Shown here: positions 45,599-53,087 of the stretch, piece by piece
Numbering within the stretch: position 1 is the stretch's first letter
Layout of the letters: every line of letters begins with the position of its first letter
Assembly: GCF_040675875.1 (NCBI RefSeq)
Contig: NZ_JBEGII010000001.1
Span: forward strand, 62,001 to 126,000
Length of the DNA: 64,000 nucleotides
Reading direction: 5' to 3'
DNA from: Microbacterium sp. LWO12-1.2
GTDB lineage: Bacteria; Actinomycetota; Actinomycetes; Actinomycetales; Microbacteriaceae
Translations under genes and position numbers: made by a program
The notes under the pieces: model-generated
What the model was told of the DNA's origin: nothing
Seen by the model: the letters and a program-made list of their open reading frames with translations, nothing else
Databases searched by the model: none

Positions 45599-45958
45599 AT
45601 GAGCGACGCCAACGACTTCATCCGTGCGGACGTTCCGCCATCCGGCCCCGGGTGCGTGGACTGCGAGAAGATCGACTCCTGGTGGCTGCACCTGCGCCGA
45701 TGTGCCTTCTGCGGACACGTCGGATGCTGTGACGACTCCCTCCACAAGCACGCAACGAAGCACGCGCACGAGAGCGGTCATCGAGTGATCCAGAGCTTCG
45801 AACCTGGCGAGGACTGGTTCTGGGACTTCGCCACCGAGACGGCGTTCGAGGGTCCGCTTCTCGCGCCCCCGCGAAGCCACCCTCGATCCCAGACCACTCC
45901 CGGCCCCGCGAACCGGGTGCCGCGGGACTGGGAAGACCAACTCGCCGGAGACGCGTGA
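45599..45958 (+). CDS. UBP-type zinc-finger protein
   Basis: Protein of 119 residues from the ATG at 45599; an upstream in-frame start at 45530 has no ribosome site. Zinc ligands are visible in GCVDCEKIDSWWLHLRRCAF, CGHVGCCDDS and the HKHATKHAHESGHRVIQSF segment, as in the ZnF-UBP domain that binds ubiquitin C-termini in eukaryotes. Bacterial members are of unknown role. Its stop overlaps the GTG of the flavoprotein gene, so they are coupled. It is likely to be a redox or protein-quality partner of that enzyme. Confidence 0.85.
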   Translation: MSDANDFIRADVPPSGPGCVDCEKIDSWWLHLRRCAFCGHVGCCDDSLHKHATKHAHESGHRVIQSFEPGEDWFWDFATETAFEGPLLAPPRSHPRSQTTPGPANRVPRDWEDQLAGDA

Positions 45959-47205
45959 CCAACTCCACGGTCGGCGGCATGCTGCCTCTCAAAGTCATCG
46001 CAGACGCTGACGGACGAGATGCGTATGCACTGCGCGACTATCTGACGCGCAGTGAAGTGCCATTCCTGAGCGTCAGCGTGCCGACCGGCGCGCGGGAGGC
46101 CGAGGGCGTGATCCTGACCGGGCGGCGGCTTCCGCTGGTGCTGTTCGCCGACGGGCTTCTGCTCGAGCACCCCACGCCGGCTCAGGTGGCGTCCGCCCTG
46201 GGCTGGGTGAAGCCCCCATCACGGTCGATGTACGACCTCGTCATCCACGGGGCGGGACCTGCAGGCCTCTCCGCGGCTGTGTACGCAGCCTCCGAGGGGC
46301 TCGGCGTCGCCGTCGTCGAGCGCGACGCCGTCGGCGGGCAGGCGGGTTTCAGCAGCCTCATCGAGAACTACCTCGGCTTCCCCGGCGGGGTCTCCGGAGC
46401 AGAGCTCGCCGAGCGGGCCCGCCGGCAGGCGCTCTCCTTCGGGGCCGAGCTCATCGTCATGCGATACGGCGTCGATCGCACGTTCAAGGATCACGATGTA
46501 CGCGCCGTGCTCGCAGACGGGTCGGAGGTCCATGCGCGCGCGGCGCTCTCGGCTACGGGCGTGCAGTGGAGGCGACTCGGCCTCGACCGGGAGCGCGAAT
46601 GGGAAGGGGCGGGCATCTACTACGGCGCAGGCACCAGCGAAGCCTCCGCCTGCATCGGGCTGCACGTGTACGTCGTCGGTGGCGCGAACTCCGCAGGGCA
46701 GGCCGCGATGAACCTGGCCGCCCACGCGGCGCACGTCACCGTCCTGGTGCGCGGAGCATCGCTCTCATCGACGATGTCGGCGTACCTGCTCAACCGCCTC
46801 GCGGCGAAGTCGAACGTCACCATCCTCGTCCACACCCGCGTCGTGGCCGTCGACGGGGATGAGCGCTTGCGAGAGATCACCCTCGACCAGGCAGGCAGGA
46901 CGAAGCGGATCCCCGCGACGCACCTGTTCGTCTGCATCGGCGGTGCACCGAACACCGAGTGGGCCGCCCCCACCGACGTCCGCCTCGACAGTCGCGGGTT
47001 CGTTCTGACCGGCGTCGATCTGAGGCCGGGGGATCTGGAACGGTGGCCGCTGACCCGTGCACCGTTCTACCTGGAGACGTCCGTCCCCGGGATCTTCGCC
47101 GCGGGCGACGTGAGGGCGAACTCCGTCAAACGCGTCGCATCGGCCGTGGGAGAGGGCGCGATGGCGGTGACCCTCATCCACCGATACCTGGCGGAATCGG
47201 GCTAG
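45955..47205 (+). CDS. Thioredoxin-reductase-like flavoprotein with N-terminal glutaredoxin-like domain
   Basis: FAD/NAD(P)H oxidoreductase of 416 residues from the GTG at 45955. Residues 1-85 look like a degenerate glutaredoxin/thioredoxin fold with no CxxC. The TrxR-like part begins at 93 with GAGPAG (99-104), a second nucleotide motif VVGGANSAGQAA near 240 and FAAGDVRANSVKR at the end. The redox CxxC of TrxR is absent: the expected position reads GTSEASAC. The TAG stop (47203-47205) sits in the IS481 target site, and the gene is intact. Confidence 0.85.
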   Translation: MTNSTVGGMLPLKVIADADGRDAYALRDYLTRSEVPFLSVSVPTGAREAEGVILTGRRLPLVLFADGLLLEHPTPAQVASALGWVKPPSRSMYDLVIHGAGPAGLSAAVYAASEGLGVAVVERDAVGGQAGFSSLIENYLGFPGGVSGAELAERARRQALSFGAELIVMRYGVDRTFKDHDVRAVLADGSEVHARAALSATGVQWRRLGLDREREWEGAGIYYGAGTSEASACIGLHVYVVGGANSAGQAAMNLAAHAAHVTVLVRGASLSSTMSAYLLNRLAAKSNVTILVHTRVVAVDGDERLREITLDQAGRTKRIPATHLFVCIGGAPNTEWAAPTDVRLDSRGFVLTGVDLRPGDLERWPLTRAPFYLETSVPGIFAAGDVRANSVKRVASAVGEGAMAVTLIHRYLAESG

Positions 47206-47206
47206 C
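47201..47206. repeat. IS481 target-site duplication, left copy (GCTAGC)
   Basis: GCTAGC next to the first IS base (47207). The right copy is at 48311-48316. The 6-bp palindrome fits the NCTAGN preference reported for IS481. It contains the stop codon of the flavoprotein gene and the stop codon of the transposase. Confidence 0.85.
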
Positions 47207-48197
47207 TGTGATGTCCAGGCAGGTTGTTGAGCCTGCTGATGGGTGGGGCTCCGATGGCGGAGTGGCGCCTGTGATGATTGTAGAAGTGCATCCAGGCGGG
47301 TAATGCTGCTCGCCGTTCGGTCTCTGATTCGTAGAAGCGTGCGTATGCCCAGCCGTCGGCGAGGGTGCGGTGGAACCGCTCGATCTTCCCGTTCGTTTGC
47401 GGACGGTAGGGGCGGGTTCGTTTGTGGCGGATGCTGAGCTCTGCGCAGGCGTCGGCCCAGGCGTGTGAGCGGTAGGCGGAGCCGTTGTCAGAGAGCACGC
47501 GCTCGACGGTGACGCCGCGCTCGTCGAACCAAGCGATAGCGCGGCGTAGGACGTCGATCGCGGTGGCTGCCTTCTCGTCAGAGCAGATCTCTGCGTAGGC
47601 GACGCGGGAGTGATCATCGATCACGGTGTTCAGAAACGCGGTGCCGATGAGTGGGCGGTATTCACGGCCTCGCTGGCCGGTCTTCTGCGCCTGCGTGCGC
47701 GCGTTGATCTTGCTCTGCTTGCGGGTGAGAAACTTGTGCCCGCCGCCATCGGGGATGTTGCCGAACTTGGTCACGTCGACGTGGATCATCGACCCGGGGT
47801 AATCGTGTTCGTAGCGGCAGATCGGCTCCCCGGTGACCCGGTCGATGCGGCTGAGCCTGTTGATGCGACACCGCACCAACACGGCATGAACAGTCGAAGC
47901 CGGGAGACCGAGCTCGCCGGCGATCTGCGCGGGTCCGAGCCGGCGCCGCCACCGCAACTGCACGATTCGTTTGACCGTTTCCGGCGCCGTCTTCGTGGGC
48001 ATTGCGCGTGGACGGCTGGACCGATCACTCATCCCGGCGACGCCTTCAGCACGATACCGGGCAGCCCATTTGCGGGCCGTGACGGGCGAGACCATGAACA
48101 TCTTCGCCGCGACCACCGCCGTCCACCGGTCATCGACAATCAGCCGAGCCAACCGAAGGCGAGCACGAGGAGTGAGAGCAGCGTTAGCGTGGGACAC
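47202..48197 (-). CDS. IS481-family transposase
   Basis: Transposase of 331 residues from the GTG at 48195-48197, after AGGAGG. The N-terminal HTH part contains LIVDDRWTAVVAAKMFMVSP and a second helix set; the catalytic rve domain has the first D in MIHVDVTKFG, the second near VIDDHSRVAY and the E in RTRPYRPQTNGKIERFHRTL. The stop codon TAG (47202-47204) lies in the duplicated target, not in the element: without the CTAG target the reading frame would run on. The frame is otherwise uninterrupted, so the enzyme may be active. Confidence 0.9.
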   Translation of the reverse strand: MSHANAALTPRARLRLARLIVDDRWTAVVAAKMFMVSPVTARKWAARYRAEGVAGMSDRSSRPRAMPTKTAPETVKRIVQLRWRRRLGPAQIAGELGLPASTVHAVLVRCRINRLSRIDRVTGEPICRYEHDYPGSMIHVDVTKFGNIPDGGGHKFLTRKQSKINARTQAQKTGQRGREYRPLIGTAFLNTVIDDHSRVAYAEICSDEKAATAIDVLRRAIAWFDERGVTVERVLSDNGSAYRSHAWADACAELSIRHKRTRPYRPQTNGKIERFHRTLADGWAYARFYESETERRAALPAWMHFYNHHRRHSAIGAPPISRLNNLPGHHS

Positions 48198-48310
48198 GAA
48201 GGCCTCCTGTTGTGAGAAGCGGTTCCTAGACAGCTCCACTCCACAACGGGAGGCCTTCACTCATCAACAGATCAACCGCGATTCACGCAACAACGTCCCT
48301 GGACATCACA
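47207..48310 (-). mobile_element. IS481-family insertion sequence, 1104 bp
   Basis: Complete-looking element with one transposase gene. Terminal inverted repeats read TGTGATGTCCAGGCAGG at the left end (plus strand) and TGTGATGTCCAGGGACG at the right end (minus strand), matching over about 23 bp with two differences, and both continue GTTGTTG. A 6-bp duplication GCTAGC flanks it. It lies exactly between the two convergent genes whose stop codons were in the target. No other copy is in the window. Confidence 0.92.
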
Positions 48311-48316
48311 GCTAGC
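48311..48316. repeat. IS481 target-site duplication, right copy (GCTAGC)
   Basis: Second GCTAGC after the last IS base (48310). It contains the stop codon of the LuxR-family regulator gene, whose TAG is the reverse of 48312-48314. Confidence 0.85.
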
Positions 48317-51170
48317 CCTGGCGCGACGAATCCATCGTGACGGCGGATTCCTCGCGGAATCGATGTGCCGCGGCCCGCCTCGTGTTCACTCCCCACTTCG
48401 AGAAGATGTGGCGGATGTGGGTGACGACCGTGTGCGGGGACACCATCAGGTCCTCGGCGATCTTCTGTGTCGTCAGCCCTGCCGCAATGCGTTCGGCGAC
48501 CTGATACTCGCGTGAAGACAACCCCATCGGGCCGTCGCTGACGGACTTCGCCCTGGTCCGCACTCCGCGGTTCCGAAGCGTTCGCAGCACACGACTCACT
48601 TCGCGGGCCGCGCCCAGTTCCTCGAACAGTCGCATCCCCTGCACATAGCAATCGGCCGCTTCCGCATCGGTCGGGGCGAGGCTGCCGGCGAGCTCGAGCA
48701 GCCGCGCGCGAATCAGTGGCCGGTCCACCTCCGCCATCAGGGCCACGGCCTCGATCACGCGCGCGAACGATCCATCGCGTACGGCCTGCACCGACAACGA
48801 CACCGCCGCGACGTATGCATTGTCGGGATTCTGCGAAGCGCGACGGGCCGCGTGTCGCGCGACCTTCTCGACAGCGGCGTCGTCGCCCATCCTCTTGCTC
48901 AGATAGGCGAGGTACACGTCGTCGGAGAAGTCCGCGGGTGTGGTCATCGAGGGGACGGGGACGCTGACGCACTCACGGGCCAGCGCCGTGTGCCGGTATG
49001 CCGCCTCGATGTCTCCGAGATCGAACGCTTCGAGCGCCAGGCTCCAGCGACCGGTGCGGGTCAGGCTCACGCCATCCGCCAGCTGCTGCACGAGCGGCCG
49101 AACAGTCTGTCGCAGTTCGACGTCTCCGGTGTCCAAGGCGATCCGGTGCAGCACCACGCCCGCCGTCGCGTTCGCGAAATCTCCCAGATGAAGCAGCTCG
49201 GCCAGGTCGAGGACGGTCTCCGCCTGCTCGCGAGCCAGATCCAGGCGACCGAGGTCATAGAGGACACGTGAGCGGACCATCATCCAGTACGCCTCGGCGA
49301 CGACGTGCTTCGCGGTTCTCGCATCGCGCAAACCGTCGTCGACGAGCCGCAGAGCGTCGGCGCAGTCGCCCCTGCTGTTGACCATGAAAGCCATCCACAG
49401 GCCCTCGGGAACCCAGAGCGCCGCCGACCTGCCGACGCGTTCGAGTTTCTCGAGCGCCGAGGTCTGCAGCCTTTGGGCTTCGTCGAAGCGATTCTCGTTG
49501 AACAGGAGTACCGATTCGGTGGCGTCCACGGTGGCGACTGCGAGCACATCGCGTTCATCGTCGGCGTGCTGACGGGCGCGTGCAAGGCTGTCGCGCAGAC
49601 CGACGGCGTCGGCGCTGTTCGCGTAGTTGAGCGCTCGAACCGCGAGCAGTTGGACCGTGGTCTCCTGTGACACGCCCCCGAGGGCAAGCGCCGCTTCGGT
49701 CTCCGCGATCGCCTTGCCGAAGTCTGATTCCGTCAGCTGCCGAGCGAAGGCGAGACTGACCCGTGCTCGTTCCTCCGCGCTGAGTCGGGGCGTGAGCGAC
49801 TCGCGTATGCGAACGGCATCGTCGTGGAGACCGCCGGCGAGCACCAAGGGCAGCAGCTCGACCACGCGGGTGGAGTGGTGAGTCCGCCCCTGCGCGAGCT
49901 GTGCTCCGCGTACCGTCAACTCTGCCGCGCCGCGGGCATCGGCAAGAGCGAGCTCCCTGGCCGCGGTGAAGAGCAGCTCGATGGATGCGTCGTCTCCTGC
50001 TTCGGCCGCTGCTGAGATCGGGGACGCGAGCGAAGACACCGACTCCCCGGCCCGCAGCCGCTGCTGCAGAACCTCACGAGCGACCGCTCTCCGCACCGTC
50101 GGGGACAGGCTGTCGTACGCTGCCGTCTGAATCGTGTCGTGTCGGAACGCGAAACTGCTCCCGGTGTCGACGACGAATCCGAGGTCGAGGAGTTGCTGAA
50201 TCGCCGGCACGGCCTCCGCCGCCGATTGGCCGATGACGTCCAGGACCCCGCTGAGAGGGAACTCCCGTCCGTAGAGGCTGCCGATCTGAGCGACTCGACG
50301 GGCGTCAGCGTCGAGCGCTGCGATACGTTCTCGCACAGACGCCCCGTATCTTGCGGGAACCGTGTTCTGCTCCAGATCGACCATGCCGCGGGACGGATGC
50401 AGAAGCCCCTCTTCCTCCATCCCGCGGAGCAGCTCGAGAATCAGCAGCGGCGACCCGCCGGTCTTGCGGATCGCGGCCTCGACCTTAGGGCCAGGCGCGG
50501 CGCCCAGAACATCGCGGGCCATCGCATCGACGGCATCGACGCCGAGTGAAGCGAGATCGATGACAGACGCGAACTCTCGAAGGTTGATGAGGAACCGTCG
50601 ATGCTCGGGACCGTAGGCTCCGCTGCGTGTCGCGAAGACCCAGTACACGGGGAGGCCGTCAAGGGCTCGCAGGAGTGCGGTGATCACCGAGAGCGATCCG
50701 GAATCCATCCACTGCAGGTCATCGACGACGACGAGCACGCCCGCCCGAGAACTCGCAGCTTCCAGCGCGTCTCCGATCGCGCGTGTGATCCAGTACTGCG
50801 GCGACGTTCCTCGAATCGCCGTGTGCAGCTCGTCAGTGCTGAGCAGTGGTGGGTCCGTCTCGGTCACGGCATCGATGAGAGCGCCCAACGGCGACAGTTG
50901 CGAATCGAAATCCGGCGCGACGACGAGCGTCGACCATCCGCGTCCCTGCGCCTGCTGCAGAGCATGCTGCAGCAGGCGGGTCTTTCCCATGCCAGGGTCG
51001 CCGGAGAAGACCGTGACGGCGCTCTCGCCGGCGAAGGCGAGGTCGAAGCCCTGCTCGATCGCGTGCACCTCAGATCGTCGACCGCGGACGGGAATCAGGT
51101 AGAGGTCGGCTGCACTTCCCGCGAGCGCGTCGCGGCTGCCGGCACGATACAGCTTGCGGGACGGGGGCAC
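48312..51170 (-). CDS. Large ATP-binding LuxR-family regulator (LAL)
   Basis: Regulator of 952 residues from the GTG at 51168-51170. Walker A GDPGMGKT is at 57-64, Walker B near VLVVVDDLQWMD, and a long TPR-like helical middle follows. The C-terminal LuxR HTH reads GLSSREYQVAERIAAGLTTQ and continues KIAEDLMVSPHTVVTHIRHI. This is the MalT/LAL layout. The start is uncertain since no strong ribosome site is visible, and an upstream frame extends to 51551. It diverges from the unknown-protein operon at 51403 and probably activates it. Confidence 0.85.
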   Translation of the reverse strand: MPPSRKLYRAGSRDALAGSAADLYLIPVRGRRSEVHAIEQGFDLAFAGESAVTVFSGDPGMGKTRLLQHALQQAQGRGWSTLVVAPDFDSQLSPLGALIDAVTETDPPLLSTDELHTAIRGTSPQYWITRAIGDALEAASSRAGVLVVVDDLQWMDSGSLSVITALLRALDGLPVYWVFATRSGAYGPEHRRFLINLREFASVIDLASLGVDAVDAMARDVLGAAPGPKVEAAIRKTGGSPLLILELLRGMEEEGLLHPSRGMVDLEQNTVPARYGASVRERIAALDADARRVAQIGSLYGREFPLSGVLDVIGQSAAEAVPAIQQLLDLGFVVDTGSSFAFRHDTIQTAAYDSLSPTVRRAVAREVLQQRLRAGESVSSLASPISAAAEAGDDASIELLFTAARELALADARGAAELTVRGAQLAQGRTHHSTRVVELLPLVLAGGLHDDAVRIRESLTPRLSAEERARVSLAFARQLTESDFGKAIAETEAALALGGVSQETTVQLLAVRALNYANSADAVGLRDSLARARQHADDERDVLAVATVDATESVLLFNENRFDEAQRLQTSALEKLERVGRSAALWVPEGLWMAFMVNSRGDCADALRLVDDGLRDARTAKHVVAEAYWMMVRSRVLYDLGRLDLAREQAETVLDLAELLHLGDFANATAGVVLHRIALDTGDVELRQTVRPLVQQLADGVSLTRTGRWSLALEAFDLGDIEAAYRHTALARECVSVPVPSMTTPADFSDDVYLAYLSKRMGDDAAVEKVARHAARRASQNPDNAYVAAVSLSVQAVRDGSFARVIEAVALMAEVDRPLIRARLLELAGSLAPTDAEAADCYVQGMRLFEELGAAREVSRVLRTLRNRGVRTRAKSVSDGPMGLSSREYQVAERIAAGLTTQKIAEDLMVSPHTVVTHIRHIFSKWGVNTRRAAAHRFREESAVTMDSSRQG

Positions 51171-51402
51171 GCACTCACGATACTCGGACGACGGTTGGAC
51201 GTGAGACGAAGCGGGTCTCGCCAATCGTCGCAAGGATCTCCGGTCGGATGGTGCGCGAATAGAGCATGCGATGTACCGGTCGGCAGCAGGGGATGTGCCC
51301 GCGAAAACTGCCGAATAGCGTCGCACCTGCGAACGCCGGATCGGCGGATCGTGCCACATCCACACACCCGCCGGACGCCGGCATGAAACGAAGGAGCCTC
51401 CT
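51171..51402. promoter_or_regulatory. Divergent promoter region, LAL gene and unknown-protein operon
   Basis: 232 bp between the outward start codons. It must hold the promoter of both units and probably the LAL binding site. No clear symmetric repeat or -10/-35 pair was picked out by eye. Confidence 0.45.
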
Positions 51403-51954
51403 ATGGCTGCAACCCCTCGCCCCGACCTCGTGCTCTCGCACGCAGTGGTCACGTCTGACGTGACCGGCAACTTCGATGACATCGACATCGAAGCATGGCT
51501 GAAGAACCTCCCCACCCACGAGTACCAGCGCTGCGCGCCTGGCGACCACAAGGCGGCCGGCTACACGGTCGACGACGACGGCACGCCCATGTCGATCAAC
51601 GTCGAGGTCATCGGCACCGGCCTCGTGATCCAGCAGTACCGCTACGAGGTCGCGAGCAAGCACTACTGCAAGATGGTGTCGATCTCCGACATCCTCACCC
51701 CGACCGGTTGGACCACCACGCAGGTGATCTGGGAGCTGGGCATGGAGCAGCTCGAGGGCGACCAGCTGCGCTACGTCAACACCGTCACCTCGCACCCGAC
51801 GGAGGAGTTCCTGGAATTCATCACGGCCAGCGGAGCGACATTCGAAGAGGCCGCCGCCGCCCGTCAGGAGGCCTCGGGCCGCCACTGCGAGCTCGAGACG
51901 CCGCACTACGCGCAGAGCATCGTCGCGTACGCCAAGGCGAACGCATCCGCCTGA
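51403..51954 (+). CDS. Unrecognised 183-residue protein (SRPBCC-like pattern possible)
   Basis: I do not recognise the family. The protein starts MAATPRPDLVLSHAVVTSDV, has DIDIEAWLKNLPTHEYQRC, then a strand-rich middle with MSINVEVIGTGLVIQQYRY, ISDILTPTGWTTTQVIWELG and a helical end (FLEFITASGATFEEAAAAR). Alternation of strands and a C-terminal helix would fit a START/SRPBCC or barrel-like ligand-binding fold, but this is guesswork. The ATG at 51403 has GGAG 8 nt upstream. It is the first gene of the operon divergent from the LAL regulator. Confidence 0.6.
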   Translation: MAATPRPDLVLSHAVVTSDVTGNFDDIDIEAWLKNLPTHEYQRCAPGDHKAAGYTVDDDGTPMSINVEVIGTGLVIQQYRYEVASKHYCKMVSISDILTPTGWTTTQVIWELGMEQLEGDQLRYVNTVTSHPTEEFLEFITASGATFEEAAAARQEASGRHCELETPHYAQSIVAYAKANASA

Positions 51955-52018
51955 CCCGTCAGGGTGGGGGAGGCAGACTGTCTCCTCCACCCGCTCGCGT
52001 TCGAGGACGAAGGAACCC

Positions 52019-53005
52019 ATGACCTCAGCAGTCCGTTTCACCCGACCAGGTCCACCCGACGTGCTCCGTCTCATCTCGGTGGAGCGCCCCCAACCCGCGC
52101 CGCACGAAGTCCGCATCAGCGTCCATGCCGCCGGCATCAACAACGCCGACCTGCTCGAGCGTCGAGGCCACTACCCCGTGCCGCCGGGGGCTCCTCCCGG
52201 GCTCGGGCTGGAATGCGCCGGAGTCATCGATGCCGTCGGCGCGGAGGTCACCGGCTGGAAAGTGGGGGACGAGGTCTGTGCGCTCCTCGACGGCGGCGGC
52301 TACGCGGAGGAAGTCGTCGTCTCCGCTGCTCAGGTGCTGCCCAAGCCCACCACTCTGACCATGCTGGAAGCGGCCGGCCTTCCTGAAGTCGCCTGCACGG
52401 TCTACTCGAACCTCGCCATGATCGCGGGGCTGAAGGCGGGGCAGACCGTCCTCATCCACGGTGCGGCCGGCGGCATCGGGTCCTTCGCCACGCAGTGGGC
52501 GACCGCCATCGGAGCCCGCGTCATCGGTACCGCCGGCAGCAAGGCGAAGACAGACGCCGTCCTCGGCTTCGGAGCCTCGGTCGCCATCGACTACCGCAGC
52601 GAGGACTTCGCGTCGGTCACGCGCACCGTCACGAACGGGCGCGGCGTCGATGCCATCCTCGACATCGTCGGAACGCCGTACCTCGAGAGCAACGTCGAAT
52701 GCCTCGCCGACGGTGGACACCTGGTCATCATCGGGGGATCCACGGGTCCCGTCACCCTGGATCTGTGGGAGCTCATGTCGCGTCGAGCGAGCATCTCAGC
52801 CACTCTCCTCCGGGCGCGCCCCGCGGCGCAGAAGGCGGAGATCGTCGCGGGAGTGACACGCGACGTCCTGCCGCTCGTCGACAGCGGTGCGATCCGCGGT
52901 GCCGTCGACGCTGTGTTCCCCCTCGCGGAGGCGAACCGCGCCCATGAACTTCTCGAAGGCGGGCAGACCGTGGGGAAGGTCGTGCTGAACGCCCTCGAGC
53001 AGTAG
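52019..53005 (+). CDS. NAD(P)H-quinone oxidoreductase, zeta-crystallin-like
   Basis: Medium-chain dehydrogenase/reductase of 328 residues without zinc-binding cysteines. The start MTSAVRFTRPGPPDVLRLIS, the GHGxxG-free N-domain with GHYPVPPGAPPGLGLECAGV and the Rossmann motif GAAGGIGSFATQWATAIGA identify a quinone oxidoreductase (QOR). Such enzymes reduce quinones or alkenals with NADPH. It starts 64 bp after the unknown-protein gene and lies before two exporter genes, so a detoxification cassette is plausible. Confidence 0.88.
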   Translation: MTSAVRFTRPGPPDVLRLISVERPQPAPHEVRISVHAAGINNADLLERRGHYPVPPGAPPGLGLECAGVIDAVGAEVTGWKVGDEVCALLDGGGYAEEVVVSAAQVLPKPTTLTMLEAAGLPEVACTVYSNLAMIAGLKAGQTVLIHGAAGGIGSFATQWATAIGARVIGTAGSKAKTDAVLGFGASVAIDYRSEDFASVTRTVTNGRGVDAILDIVGTPYLESNVECLADGGHLVIIGGSTGPVTLDLWELMSRRASISATLLRARPAAQKAEIVAGVTRDVLPLVDSGAIRGAVDAVFPLAEANRAHELLEGGQTVGKVVLNALEQ

Positions 53006-53087
53006 CCCGCCCGGGGCTGGATCTGTCGGCAGCGGCATCGAACGGGGAGTGCTGCTCCCGACGGATCACCTCACTTCTGGAGAGATC

